Assembly (NCBI GenBank): GCA_965208605.1
Contig: OZ242345.1
Location: 1,426,001-1,490,000, forward strand
From: UBA9659 sp965208605
GTDB taxonomy: Bacteria; Pseudomonadota; Gammaproteobacteria; Pseudomonadales; Azotimanducaceae
DNA: 64,000 bases
Direction: 5' to 3'
Positions within the stretch are counted from its first letter, which is position 1. Each line of letters opens with the position of its first letter. Under the pieces are notes generated by a model. It ran no database searches and was not told where the DNA came from. It worked only from the letters and a program-made list of their open reading frames with translations. Positions 18,064 through 26,656 of this stretch are shown here, one piece after another. A program made the translations under genes and the position numbers.

Positions 18064-18198
18064 ACGTGGATCGCACGACAGTTGGGGCACAGCACAACCG
18101 AGATGTTGTTTCGTGTCTATTCCAGATATGTCCCCAACCTGACTCGGCAGGACGGTTCGGCATTCGAAGCAATACTCACACGCACGTTAAGCGAATAA
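18064..18198 (+). pseudogene. Tyrosine recombinase (phage-type integrase) C-terminal fragment
   Basis: The stretch WIARQLGHSTTEMLFRVYSR is the C-terminal catalytic patch of phage integrases: the His of LGHS, followed by the nucleophilic Tyr region VYSRYVPN. About 44 codons survive, to the TAA at 18196-18198. The Arg box I and upstream domains are absent. It is fused in frame to the FMO fragment, giving an ATG-initiated chimeric ORF of 83 codons (17947-18198). Expression is possible but function is not expected. Confidence 0.75.
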
Positions 18199-18356
18199 TA
18201 CGCACGCGCCTGAACTGAGCTCACCCACGGCAATTTCAGCCATCGTAACTTCCGATGCTGAGGCAGTCCGTTGACCCTCGAGGAACACTTTCTTGATGGC
18301 CTGCAACAGTGTCTCTATAGAACAGTCAGGATGCCTTCTGGCCGGTTGGTCCGTTT

Positions 18357-19196
18357 CGCTACGAACGTCATCATCCCAAGACGACTCTGCTATATCAGTT
18401 GGTCGAGTGCCATTGGCCCGCTTTCAAGGCAATGCTGGCCGCACAGGACAAGCAGTTGCCAGGTTATGTGATTCGTGAGTTCGATGACTACCTCAAGTGT
18501 GGCCGTCTAGAATACGGTTTTCTGCGTGTTCGTTGCGATTCATGTCGTCATGAAAAACTCGCGGCTTTCAGCTACAAACGCCGCGGCTTCTGTCCTTCGT
18601 GTGGTGCTTGGAGAATGGTGGACAGCACCGCGGCATCTGGTTGACGAAGTCCTGCCGAAACGTTCCATACAACAATGGGTGCTCAACGTGCCGTATCCCC
18701 TGCGGTATCTGTTTGCGACCCACCCGGCTGTGATGAGCCAGGTACTCACCATCGTTCATCGCACGATCAGTACTTTTCTGATCAAACGTGCACGAATGAC
18801 GATGGCGCCACCCATGCGGTGCTCAGCCCGATGGGATTCATGGGCCGCCTTGCAGCACTGGTGCCCAGTCCGCGGGTTAACCTGACTCGGTTTCATGGGG
18901 TGTTCTCCCCGAATAGTAAACTGCGTGAGCATGTTGTTCCCCATAAACCGGTCGAGCAAGAAGAAATCCAGAAGACCAAGGCTTACTTGATGGCCTGGAC
19001 GCAGCGACTCAAACGCGTATTCGCCATTGAAATAGGGAAATGTGAGCAGTGTGGCTGACCAGTGCGGATCATTACATCTATTGAGGACCCTGACGCCATC
19101 CAGGAAATCCTGAAACACCTGGGACTGGATCAACCCGGTGCTCCACAGAATCGCTCGCCGCCAAGTCTGAACGACCAATCAACAACACTGTTTTGA
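18357..19196 (+). pseudogene. IS91 family transposase, frameshifted and internally deleted
   Basis: The N-terminal zinc-finger part is seen in HHPKTTLLYQLVE, REFDDYLKCGRLEYGFLRV, CDSCRHEKLAAFSYKRRGFC and CPSCGA. A frameshift near 18600 leads to RMVD...HLVDEVLPKRSIQQWV and FLIKRA. After about 18790 the next recognisable piece is GATHAVLSPMGFMGRLAAL, RVNLTRFHGVFSPNSK, RLKRVFAIEIGKCEQCG, then an in-frame TGA and the tail PVRIITSIEDPDAIQEIL. The middle third, which should hold the HUH rolling-circle nuclease motif, is missing. The element cannot move itself. No clear oriIS/terIS ends were identified. Confidence 0.82.
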
Positions 19197-19283
19197 TTTC
19201 AAGCACACCGAATACACACCGGTGACAGTCGCGTTCAACCGGAAATGGAATCCAGAGGCTGAACTGCCAGGATTTTAATCAAC

Positions 19284-19925
19284 TTAGTGGCGGCATGAGA
19301 CAGCCAGGGGTACAGTGAGTAGCCCACATGAATTGCGATACATTTCTGAAAGTGGAAAAAGGGCGGTTGTTCTTCCTAACCGCAGATAGTGTTGAACGCC
19401 ATCAACTGACAGGCAACTACCTGTCATAAAACCACCCTCGGGCCCGGATAAGTAGCAGACTGCTCCGGCAATTTCATCGGCACTGGCCATGCGCTACAGT
19501 GGAGCGAAGTTTTTAATCGCGGCTTCTGCGGGATTGCCAACTTTTTCGATATAGTCACGGCGCATCGTGCCGATATTGACGTAGCCGGGGCAGACAGCAT
19601 TAATGCGTACATCGGGTGCCAGTGCCATGGACCTGCTCATGTTCATCACTGCAGCTTTTGATGCGCGGTAGGCCGCAAGATAAACATCCCCCCGCACACC
19701 GGAGTCGGAGGCAATATTGACTATCGAACCTTTACTCTTCTTAAGAGCGGGCATGGCCGCCTGGCAGCAGAAAAACAACCACTTGAGATTAATATCCAAC
19801 GTGGCATCCCAGATATCTTCGGTTGTTTCTTCAACGGTGGCGTTTGTTCCCACGCCTGCCGAATTAACCAGGATGTCCATGCCACCCAATGTAGCAATGC
19901 TCTGCTCTACCGATCGCTGGCACCC
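19284..19925 (-). pseudogene. SDR family oxidoreductase remnant with premature stop
   Basis: The minus strand carries the rear two thirds of a short-chain dehydrogenase: GGMDILVNSAGVGTNATVE, the Ser of NIASDSG, the YxxxK motif as YRASK, and RINAVCPGYV. After NFAPL there is a TAG (19495-19493), then RMASADEIAGAVCYLSGPEG and FMTGSCLSVDG continue in the same frame, so one nonsense change splits it. The glycine-rich Rossmann N-terminus is missing, cut off where the palindrome at 19930-19962 begins. The extreme C-terminus is also unlike a normal SDR end. It is not functional. Confidence 0.8.
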
Positions 19926-19929
19926 TCTT

Positions 19930-19962
19930 GCCGTCATTCCTGCCTTCGGCGAGAATGACGGC
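19930..19962. repeat. Compact palindrome related to the 3489-3594 element
   Basis: GCCGTCATTCCTGCC (19930-19944) and GGCGAGAATGACGGC (19948-19962) form a hairpin with 15-bp arms, two internal mismatches and a TTC loop. The CCGTCATTC/GAATGACGG ends match the terminal repeats of the element at 3489-3594. It sits exactly between a truncated SDR and a transposase tail, so it marks a rearrangement junction. Confidence 0.75.
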
Positions 19963-19968
19963 GGGGAG

Positions 19969-20088
19969 GACGGCGCGGAGGCACTGGCGGACTGGCTGGT
20001 GTTTTACAACAGACCCCACCAAGCATTGGCCTTGTACTCCCCTATACAATCCCTGATTATCAACCCACTGGAGTGCCTTATGTTATGA
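19969..20088 (+). pseudogene. Transposase C-terminal fragment (IS481-like DDE integrase core)
   Basis: The translation EALADWLVFYNRPHQALAL then YSPIQSL, ending at TGA 20086-20088, matches the last ~35 residues of rve-type transposases of the IS481/IS3 kind, with the W-x3-YN-xRPHxAL signature. One or two residues between YN and RPH are missing compared with the usual YNTxRPH. The upstream catalytic core is absent, replaced by the palindrome. It is a remnant. Confidence 0.7.
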
Positions 20089-20114
20089 ACCTATACAACA
20101 ACTGCACCATGATT

Positions 20115-20144
20115 TTCATATACTGCACCTTCATATACTGCGCC
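20115..20144. repeat. Two 15-bp tandem repeats before the GNAT gene
   Basis: TTCATATACTGCACC (20115-20129) is followed directly by TTCATATACTGCGCC (20130-20144), differing at one base. It lies 27 bases before the GNAT start and is not part of a recognisable hairpin. Confidence 0.8.
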
Positions 20145-20170
20145 TTCTGAGCAGTAGGGGATAAACACCA

Positions 20171-21411
20171 ATGAGCAATCAATCTTATCGCGCCTATGAG
20201 CCTGAACGAGATGCCAAGGCGATCATCCGTATCTGGCAGGAGGTCGGTTGGCTTAAAGATGATGCAAAGGAAATTGCCGCGCTGATGGATGTGTTGCAGA
20301 TTGGCAGTGTTGATGTCGCCACCCTTGACGACACGGCTGAATGTGTCACCCAATGGACCTCTGGTAGCCTGCGTTATCAGGATGAAACCCTGGCACTAGG
20401 TGCAGTCCTGGCGGTCACCACCAGCCATATCGCCAGGAAGCTCGGCTTCGCCAAAGGGCTCACCGCCAGGTCCCTGGCACAGCAGTATGAACAGGGCATG
20501 GAGGTCAGTGCCCTGGGCATGTTTGACCAGGGTTTTTACGACAAGCTGGGCTATGGCACGGGCACCAGTGAAAACAGGATTCAGTTTGACCCGGCTACTT
20601 TAACGGTGGAATACCCATTCCGACCGCCCACCCGGCTGAGGCTTGACCAGCATCAAGAGTTGCATCAGGCATTGAGTCAACGGCAGATGTTTCACGGTTC
20701 AATAGTGCTGGAACCGGCGGCGGTGATTCAGTCTTTGATGCGCTGGACGGAAAACCTTTTGGGCTGGGGTATTTTGATGGTCCTGGCGAGACCCTCAGTC
20801 ATTTCATCTGGGGGAGCACCGAGGGTGAACATGGTCCCTACGAGATTTACGCCCATGCCTATCAAGGTAAGGAGCAGTTGCTGGAGCTGTTGGCATTGAT
20901 CAAGTCACTTGCCGACCAGGTCAGCAGTTTCAAAATGCGCGAACCGGGGGAAATACAGTTCCAGGATTTACTGAAACAACCCTTCAGAACCAGACGACAA
21001 TCACAGGGCGGCTCCCATGCACAGAGTTTTCACGCGGCAGCCTACTGGCAACTGCGCATCTTAAATCTTGAATCCTGCCTGGCCAAAACGCACTGTCCCG
21101 GTCCTGGCGTCAGCTTCAATCTGACTTTGACTGACCCGGTTGCTGAGCTTTTGGAGGGCGACACCCGCTGGAGCGGATTGGCAGGCGATTGGTGTATTCA
21201 CCTGGGTGAGGAAAGTTCGGCAAGGGCGGGCACTGAGGCGGGTTTACCCCAGATGCAAGCCACCATCAATGCGTTTAGCAGGATGTGGTTTGGGGTCCGT
21301 TCAGCTTCAAGCCTGGCGGTAACTGATGTATTGGCAGCCGAGCCTGAGTTGCTCCGTAGCCTGGACAGTGTATTGCGCTTGCCCCGACCTCATTTCGGCT
21401 GGGACTTTTGA
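20171..21411 (+). pseudogene. GNAT family N-acetyltransferase, split by one frameshift
   Basis: The first frame, from ATG 20171 (MSNQSYRAYEPERDAKAIIR), covers a GNAT domain with LGAVLAVTTSHIARKLGFA and LAQQYEQGMEVSALGMFDQG, and DKLGYGTGTSENRIQ. Near 20720-20740 the sense switches to a second frame, FDALDGKPFGLGYFDGPGET, HFIWGSTEGEHGPYEIYAH, continuing to the TGA at 21409-21411. Rejoined, it makes about 413 residues with a second domain and C-terminal SCP-like part, resembling Eis-type acetyltransferases. Both halves are otherwise free of stops, so this is a recent lesion or a sequence error. Substrate unknown. Confidence 0.72.
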
Positions 21412-21485
21412 CCCGCTTTGCAAAAATTCAGGAAAATCCATCTATTCACAGGTACACTGCACAGCAACCTACTCATTAGGAATGG

Positions 21486-22910
21486 ATGATGTCAGCGATC
21501 TTAAAATCCTCAGGACTACCGGAAATAGAAAAAGCCATGAATTGTGCGGAGAGCTACGAGGAATGGAAGGCTCTGGCACTAGAACACGATCTTATCTCTG
21601 GCAAAGAAATCTGGAAAAGTAAAGAAGAATCAAAGGCTTACGACTATAAAAACATCAAGATACGGCTGGACACCCTGCGCGACTTAAAGGCAAGGGAAGA
21701 CTATTCTGGGCTGCTGTTTGCCCTCAACGAGGGTATCCACGGCAATCAGGGCGGCATGGGGCACACCGCGCTTTATGAACAAGCAAAGTTTGGTGCCAAA
21801 CGGCTGATTGAAGAATATGTTGATGAAATCGTCACCGTCATCCAGATCATCAAAGACCTGCCAGCGAATATCATCCAGCTTGAAGACAAGGCGGACTTTT
21901 TTCATAGAGCAAGCCTTTGTTTTGGTCGCTCGGCACTGATGTTGAGTGGTGCCGGTTCCCTGGGGCATTTTCACGGTGGCGTCATTAAGGCACTGGTAGA
22001 ACATGATCTGCTACCCCAGGTGATTTCTGGGTCTAGCGCCGGGTCTGTATTTGCTGCGGTCGTTGGCACCCACACCCATGCCGAACTGAAGACCCTGATA
22101 GACAGTGAATTATTGCAGGATCCCCTGCCCGGGGAGATTGAATCAAGCGGGATAATAGAAAAGATTGACGCTGCCAGCCTGCGCCTGATACTTGAGGCGG
22201 TCATTCCGGATCTGACATTTCAAGAAGCTTATGAGAAGACCGGTAAAAAAATCAGCGTCACCATCGCGCCGCTTGAGGAACATCAAACATCACGGTTGAT
22301 GAACGCGATCACCTCGCCCAATGTGTTCATCCGTTCTGCCGTCCAGGCGTCCTGTGCGGTACCGGGGGTTTATCCGCCGGTCATGTTGATGGCGAAGAAT
22401 GTCAATGGTGAAACCCAACCCTATCTGCCAGGCCGCCGATGGGTTGATGGTGCCGTCACCGATGATCTGCCGGCAAAGCGATTGGCAAGGCTGTATGCGG
22501 TGAACCATTACATCGTGAGTCAGGCGAACCCGCTGGCACTTGCAATGATGACCGCCGAGAGAGCAATGCCAATGACAAAACCCTTCAAAAACCTAATGAA
22601 GTCCTGGAACTATGAATGGCTCAAAAGCGGCGAGCGGTTCTCCCGACGATACCTGCGTGCCGTACCAGAGCTGGGCAAGGCGATGAGTATGTTCTATTCG
22701 GTTGCCGTGCAGAATTACAAGGGCGATGTCAATATCATGCCGAGCTTCAGCTATGTCAATCCCAGGAAGCTCCTGGCGAAACTCCCCCATGAGGAGGTCG
22801 CGGCCCTGGTGCGTGAAGGGGAAAGAGCAACCTGGAGACGACTTGAACAGATTCGGATCAGCACCAAAATTGGGCGCACCCTTGATGCCATTCTGGATGA
22901 GTATAAATAA
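21486..22910 (+). CDS. Patatin-like phospholipase/triacylglycerol lipase with DUF3336
   Basis: A 474-residue protein with an N-terminal DUF3336 region (about residues 1-130) and a patatin domain. The oxyanion loop is LSGAGSLGHFHGG. The nucleophile elbow is SGSSAGSVF with Ser about 184, and the catalytic Asp is in WVDGAVTDD, about residue 321. The dyad is therefore intact. DUF3336-patatin proteins of bacteria and the yeast Tgl3/4/5 lipases hydrolyse triacylglycerol or phospholipid, often linked to storage lipid. No signal peptide is seen, so it is cytoplasmic or membrane-associated. Three nearby ATGs exist; 21486 and 21489 are in frame and follow TAGGAATGG. Confidence 0.87.
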   Translation: MMSAILKSSGLPEIEKAMNCAESYEEWKALALEHDLISGKEIWKSKEESKAYDYKNIKIRLDTLRDLKAREDYSGLLFALNEGIHGNQGGMGHTALYEQAKFGAKRLIEEYVDEIVTVIQIIKDLPANIIQLEDKADFFHRASLCFGRSALMLSGAGSLGHFHGGVIKALVEHDLLPQVISGSSAGSVFAAVVGTHTHAELKTLIDSELLQDPLPGEIESSGIIEKIDAASLRLILEAVIPDLTFQEAYEKTGKKISVTIAPLEEHQTSRLMNAITSPNVFIRSAVQASCAVPGVYPPVMLMAKNVNGETQPYLPGRRWVDGAVTDDLPAKRLARLYAVNHYIVSQANPLALAMMTAERAMPMTKPFKNLMKSWNYEWLKSGERFSRRYLRAVPELGKAMSMFYSVAVQNYKGDVNIMPSFSYVNPRKLLAKLPHEEVAALVREGERATWRRLEQIRISTKIGRTLDAILDEYK

Positions 22911-23040
22911 AACATCTTGCTTGCCTTAGCCTTGATAGGCATGTACTATCCGCCGCCAAGTCACCATCAAGGTGGCATGCGCAATCTCGGGGAATAAATA
23001 ATAGCTATAATAAAAGGGTCATAGTGAAGTTAAAGTCTTG

Positions 23041-23080
23041 CTTCACATTGCTTCACATTGTTTCTCATTGCTTCTCATTA
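23041..23080 (+). repeat. Four 10-bp tandem repeats in a TBDR leader
   Basis: CTTCACATTG, CTTCACATTG, TTTCTCATTG and CTTCTCATTA follow one another directly, ending 35 bases before the TBDR start. Ten-base periodicity is one helical turn, so copy-number change would preserve the face of the helix. This suggests, but does not show, a regulatory role. Confidence 0.88.
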
Positions 23081-23115
23081 AAGACCATCACAACTATATC
23101 TAGGGGGATATAACC

Positions 23116-25740
23116 ATGATGAAACACACACAATTTTTGTTGCTCAGTTTGCTTCTCGTTGTCTGGGGCGGGGTATCTAGCTCGGTCTATGCTCAAGAGG
23201 ACGACGCGCTTGAAGAAGTGATTGTTACGGGTTCTTATATCAAATCAAGCCCTACAGACGGTGCTTCGCCAGTTGATATTGTGTCCCGGGATGACATTGA
23301 TGAAATGGGTGCCCTAGACATTTCCGATATTACTAGAAATATAACCGCAAACTCCGGGGCGGAGATAGTGCCAGATTCGTTTACATCTGGAGCCTTGCAG
23401 GGCACTAGCAATGTTAATTTACGCGGCTTGGGACTCGGCTCTACTTTGGTATTGGTCAATGGTCGTCGGAATACACTGGCGGCAGCGACTGCCAATGATG
23501 GTTCCAGTTTTGTTGATACCAGTATGATTCCATCTATAGCTGTGCAACGGGTTGAAGTGCTAAAAGAAGGTGCGGCGTCAGTCTATGGCTCCGATGCGGT
23601 AGCAGGTGTTGTCAACTACATTACCCGAGATGATTTTGAAGGTACTGAGATAGGCACCTTTTATCAGAGTTCAACCGCGGATAGCCAGCAAGATAAGCAA
23701 CTTAGTATTTTGCATGGCTGGGCAAATGACACCCTGCATGTCGTCGTTGCGGGGCAATACTTGGATCGTTCCCCGCTCAGTAGTGCCGATAGACCCGAAC
23801 TAACAGAAAGAGGCATTTCCGGGCTGGGTAATTCGTTTTTGTTGTTTGGACCCTCGGCGGTTGCCTCTGGTCCCTATGCGGGAACATATACCCCATTCGA
23901 AAATGTTCCTGATGCGAATTGCGTAGCTTCTGGTGGCATCATCATTCCACAAGGCAGCGGCGAGCGATGCGGGTTTTTATATGGTCCTAGGTTTAATGTC
24001 GTCAATGAAGAAGAAAGGACTCATTTCTACGGTAAGGTGAAGTATGAGATAGCGGGTGGCACGGAACTTGGTGTTGAAGTCATGTGGGCAAATGTTGAAG
24101 TTTTGGATAACCCACAATCGCCGAGTTATCCTGCATTGAGTTATTTGTCCCCTTCAAACGCAATTGGTCCAGGCCAGGCGGGTAATCCATTTGGGGTGCC
24201 AATTCTTTGGCTAGGGCGCCCCCTGGGTTCGGCCTTCCCGTCCCCACTTGCCCCGCGGGATAATGAACATTTGCGTGTCGCCTATGAGTTGGATGGTGCG
24301 ATGGGCAATTACCATTATAATGTTGCGGTGACGCACAGTACTTATGAAGGACAGGGCACCCAACCAGATACCAGCACATCAAGATTTAGGGATGCCATTT
24401 TTGGTATGGGTGGTCCCAATGGAGATATGTCTTGGAATCTGTTTGATCCTTCTGCGAATAGCCAAGCATTGATTGACTATGTCACCGTCGCGCAGGAAAC
24501 CGCCACTGATACAACCTTAACCGTATATGATTTTGTTATAGATGGTGAAATCGGTGAGGTTGGTTTTGCTGCTGGCATGCAAGCAAGATATGAATCGCTT
24601 GAAATTAGACGTAACGATATTAGCCGAGTTGAATTTGATGACGCTGGCAATCTGACGAAATTTGCCGATTTGCTATTCTTGGGTGGCGGTATCAATGTAG
24701 ATGAATTTCGATCATCTGTGGCTATTTTCAGCGAATTTCAGTGGGAGCCGACCACGGCTTTGGAACTCAGATTTGCTGGGCGCTATGAAGAACTGGATTC
24801 TGATACGACATTTGATCCCAAGCTTTCCGCGCGTTATCAGGCTACCGATGATCTGGTTTTACGTGCGTCAATTAGTAGTTCCTTCCGCGAAGCTTCACTG
24901 CATCAACTCTATGCAAGTTCTGTGGGCTTGCAGGGTATTCAAGATCGCAATGTAGATGGCACCGATAAGGGCGGTACAGTGTTTATCAGGATTGCCCAGG
25001 ATGCGAATGATCAATTGGATGCCGAACAGGCAAACAACTTGAATCTGGGTGTTATTTGGCAACCCATTGATAGTTTGCACATCACTTTGGACTATTGGAG
25101 CGTGGATTATACAGATGTGATTACCATTGAAAGTGCCCAGGGAAAAGTTATTGCCGACCGAGATCAACCGGATGTAAAACGCACCGCTGGTGACACTTTG
25201 ATTGGGGTGACGACGAATTACTTCAATGCAGCAGAAGTGGACACTGCCGGGTTTGATCTAGGAGTTAAGTATGTGTTCCCGCCAACCGGCCTGGGTGAAT
25301 TCAGTATAAAAATGGATCTGACCCACATGCTGAGCTATGAGATTCCAATCGGTGGCAAGACCACAGACGTGGTGGGTTTATTTAACCATGATACCTTTGC
25401 GCGTTCTCTGCCAGAAACCAAATCAAATACGACATTTCGTTGGGAGAATGGGCAGCACCGGGCATCCATTGCCGGGCGTTTTATTTCAAGCTATAAAACA
25501 ACCCGAGGCGGGGCTCCTGCTGGCTATTCCCAGAATATTGATAGCCATTTGACCTGGGATTTGCAGTACAACTATGAAGTGAGCATGGAATCAGTTGATA
25601 CAAGAATCACGATTGGTGTTCTGAATGTAACAGACGAAGAGCCACCGCAGGTTTGGGACGCCGCCAACTTCTCATACGATTCACGGCAACACGATGCTCG
25701 TGGTCGTCTAGCCTACATTGGGTTGAAGTTTAGAATGTAA
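23116..25740 (+). CDS. TonB-dependent receptor (large, Caulobacter/Alteromonas-type plug)
   Basis: An 874-residue TBDR. The signal peptide is hydrophobic LLLSLLLVVWGG with cleavage near VYAQ, and the TonB-box region is ALEEVIVTGSYIKSS. The plug domain has VNLRGLGLGSTLVLVNGRR and VEVLKEGAASVYGSDAVAGV. The barrel ends in GLKFRM. The VTGS-I-K start and VNGRR plug are typical of the sub-family common in polymer- or peptide-degrading marine Proteobacteria. No adjacent catabolic partner is obvious: a patatin lies upstream and a toxin-antitoxin pair downstream. ATG 23116 follows TAGGGGGATATAACC. A strong terminator follows the stop. Confidence 0.92.
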   Translation: MMKHTQFLLLSLLLVVWGGVSSSVYAQEDDALEEVIVTGSYIKSSPTDGASPVDIVSRDDIDEMGALDISDITRNITANSGAEIVPDSFTSGALQGTSNVNLRGLGLGSTLVLVNGRRNTLAAATANDGSSFVDTSMIPSIAVQRVEVLKEGAASVYGSDAVAGVVNYITRDDFEGTEIGTFYQSSTADSQQDKQLSILHGWANDTLHVVVAGQYLDRSPLSSADRPELTERGISGLGNSFLLFGPSAVASGPYAGTYTPFENVPDANCVASGGIIIPQGSGERCGFLYGPRFNVVNEEERTHFYGKVKYEIAGGTELGVEVMWANVEVLDNPQSPSYPALSYLSPSNAIGPGQAGNPFGVPILWLGRPLGSAFPSPLAPRDNEHLRVAYELDGAMGNYHYNVAVTHSTYEGQGTQPDTSTSRFRDAIFGMGGPNGDMSWNLFDPSANSQALIDYVTVAQETATDTTLTVYDFVIDGEIGEVGFAAGMQARYESLEIRRNDISRVEFDDAGNLTKFADLLFLGGGINVDEFRSSVAIFSEFQWEPTTALELRFAGRYEELDSDTTFDPKLSARYQATDDLVLRASISSSFREASLHQLYASSVGLQGIQDRNVDGTDKGGTVFIRIAQDANDQLDAEQANNLNLGVIWQPIDSLHITLDYWSVDYTDVITIESAQGKVIADRDQPDVKRTAGDTLIGVTTNYFNAAEVDTAGFDLGVKYVFPPTGLGEFSIKMDLTHMLSYEIPIGGKTTDVVGLFNHDTFARSLPETKSNTTFRWENGQHRASIAGRFISSYKTTRGGAPAGYSQNIDSHLTWDLQYNYEVSMESVDTRITIGVLNVTDEEPPQVWDAANFSYDSRQHDARGRLAYIGLKFRM

Positions 25741-25765
25741 GTACCTTGTCGGAAAGCGTGTAAAG

Positions 25766-25800
25766 AAAATAGCATGGCTAAAACCCATGCTATTTTTTTT
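25766..25800 (+). terminator. Rho-independent terminator
   Basis: AAAATAGCATGG (25766-25777) pairs perfectly with CCATGCTATTTT (25785-25796), a 12-bp stem with a 7-base loop, followed by a T run. It lies 26 bases after the TBDR stop and ends that transcript. Confidence 0.9.
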
Positions 25801-25969
25801 GCCATAAGAAAGGGAAATTCTCGCGCTATTCTTGTTTGTCACCTTACTGCCGTCATTGTCTAGGGGTTACGGCACCGCCATGGGGTGTTGATAAGTAACA
25901 ATATAGGCATTAGGCTAGACAGATATAGGACTAAGTGCTACTGTTGCCATTAAGCGTTAAAGGAGCGCC

Positions 25970-26257
25970 ATGCGGATATTGAAAAATAAGGCGTTCAGCA
26001 AATGGGCGGCCAAGGAAGGCATAAGCGATAGTGCCTTATGGGTGGCGGTGGATGAGATGGAACGAGGGCTGGTTGAGGCGGATCTTGGCGGTCATGTATT
26101 TAAAAAGCGGGTGGCTGTGGGTGGTCGAGGCAAAAGTGGTGGGGTTCGTACCTTGCTTGCCTACAAAGTGGCTGATAAAGCCTTCTTTATTTACGGGTAT
26201 GCCAAGAGCGTGAGAGCAAATATCAAAGCCGACGAGCTAAAAGGTTTAAAGGCATAA
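25970..26257 (+). CDS. RelE/HigB-like toxin, truncated by an in-frame stop
   Basis: A 95-residue basic protein starting MRILKNKAFSKWAAKEGI and including EMERGLVEADLGGHVFKKRV, RGKSGGVRTLLAYK and AFFIYGYAKS. This matches the RelE/ParE-superfamily toxins encoded beside HigA2-type antitoxins. After GLKA the frame hits TAA (26255-26257). The same frame continues AEVLLNYSDKELTQAVKKGA, LIEGESDG and ends at 26342-26344, overlapping the antitoxin ATG exactly as in intact family operons. The protein has thus lost about 28 C-terminal residues through one nonsense codon. Whether the core still cleaves mRNA is unknown; loss of activity is plausible. Confidence 0.8.
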   Translation: MRILKNKAFSKWAAKEGISDSALWVAVDEMERGLVEADLGGHVFKKRVAVGGRGKSGGVRTLLAYKVADKAFFIYGYAKSVRANIKADELKGLKA

Positions 26258-26336
26258 GCTGAGGTATTGCTGAATTACAGTGACAAAGAACTCACCCAAG
26301 CGGTGAAAAAAGGCGCATTAATTGAAGGGGAAAGTG

Positions 26337-26642
26337 ATGGATAAATCAATCTTAGAGGTTGTGCATGAAGGTGCCAAAGACCTGCATGAGGCCGGTGTCA
26401 TGCCGGAGGTGACGTTGCGCGAGTTTGACGCCCTCTGTTTGCCACCGGTTAAGCAATACAACCCGGTACAGATCAAGCGAATCCGCTTGCAAGCCAAAGC
26501 CAGCCAAGGCGTGTTTGCGATCTATCTGAACACCAGTAAATCCACAGTGCAGAAGTGGGAGCAGGGTGCGAAAAAGCCCAATGGCTCTTCACTAAAGCTG
26601 CTGAATATCGTGGCTCAGAAAGGCTTGGAGGCACTGGCTTAG
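26337..26642 (+). CDS. HigA2-like antitoxin, XRE-type helix-turn-helix
   Basis: A 101-residue protein. After an acidic N-terminal third it has a Cro/CI-type HTH: NPVQIKRIRLQAKASQGVFA, IYLNTSKSTVQKWEQG and KKPNGSSLKLLNIVAQKG. The NTSKSTVQKWEQG segment is the recognition helix typical of HigA/MqsA-like antitoxins. ATG 26337 with GAAGGGGAAAG upstream is chosen over 26322. The start lies inside the ancestral 3' end of the toxin frame. It would neutralise the toxin and repress the operon. The reading frame looks intact, while the toxin is shortened. Confidence 0.85.
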   Translation: MDKSILEVVHEGAKDLHEAGVMPEVTLREFDALCLPPVKQYNPVQIKRIRLQAKASQGVFAIYLNTSKSTVQKWEQGAKKPNGSSLKLLNIVAQKGLEALA

Positions 26643-26656
26643 CACCCAGCACCCAG

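Noticed and set aside
17947..18198. An 83-codon ORF that could be read as a small intact gene.
   Set aside because: It is a fusion of an FMO fragment and an integrase tail; both parents are truncated.
23041..23080. Regular short repeats, considered as the start of a CRISPR array.
   Set aside because: Units are 10 bp and directly adjacent with no spacers; no cas gene in the window.
25851..25895. TGCCGT...ACGGCA inverted repeat after the TBDR terminator, considered as another member of the CCGTCATTC family.
   Set aside because: Only six paired bases, no matching second CATTC end and no T run; too weak to call.
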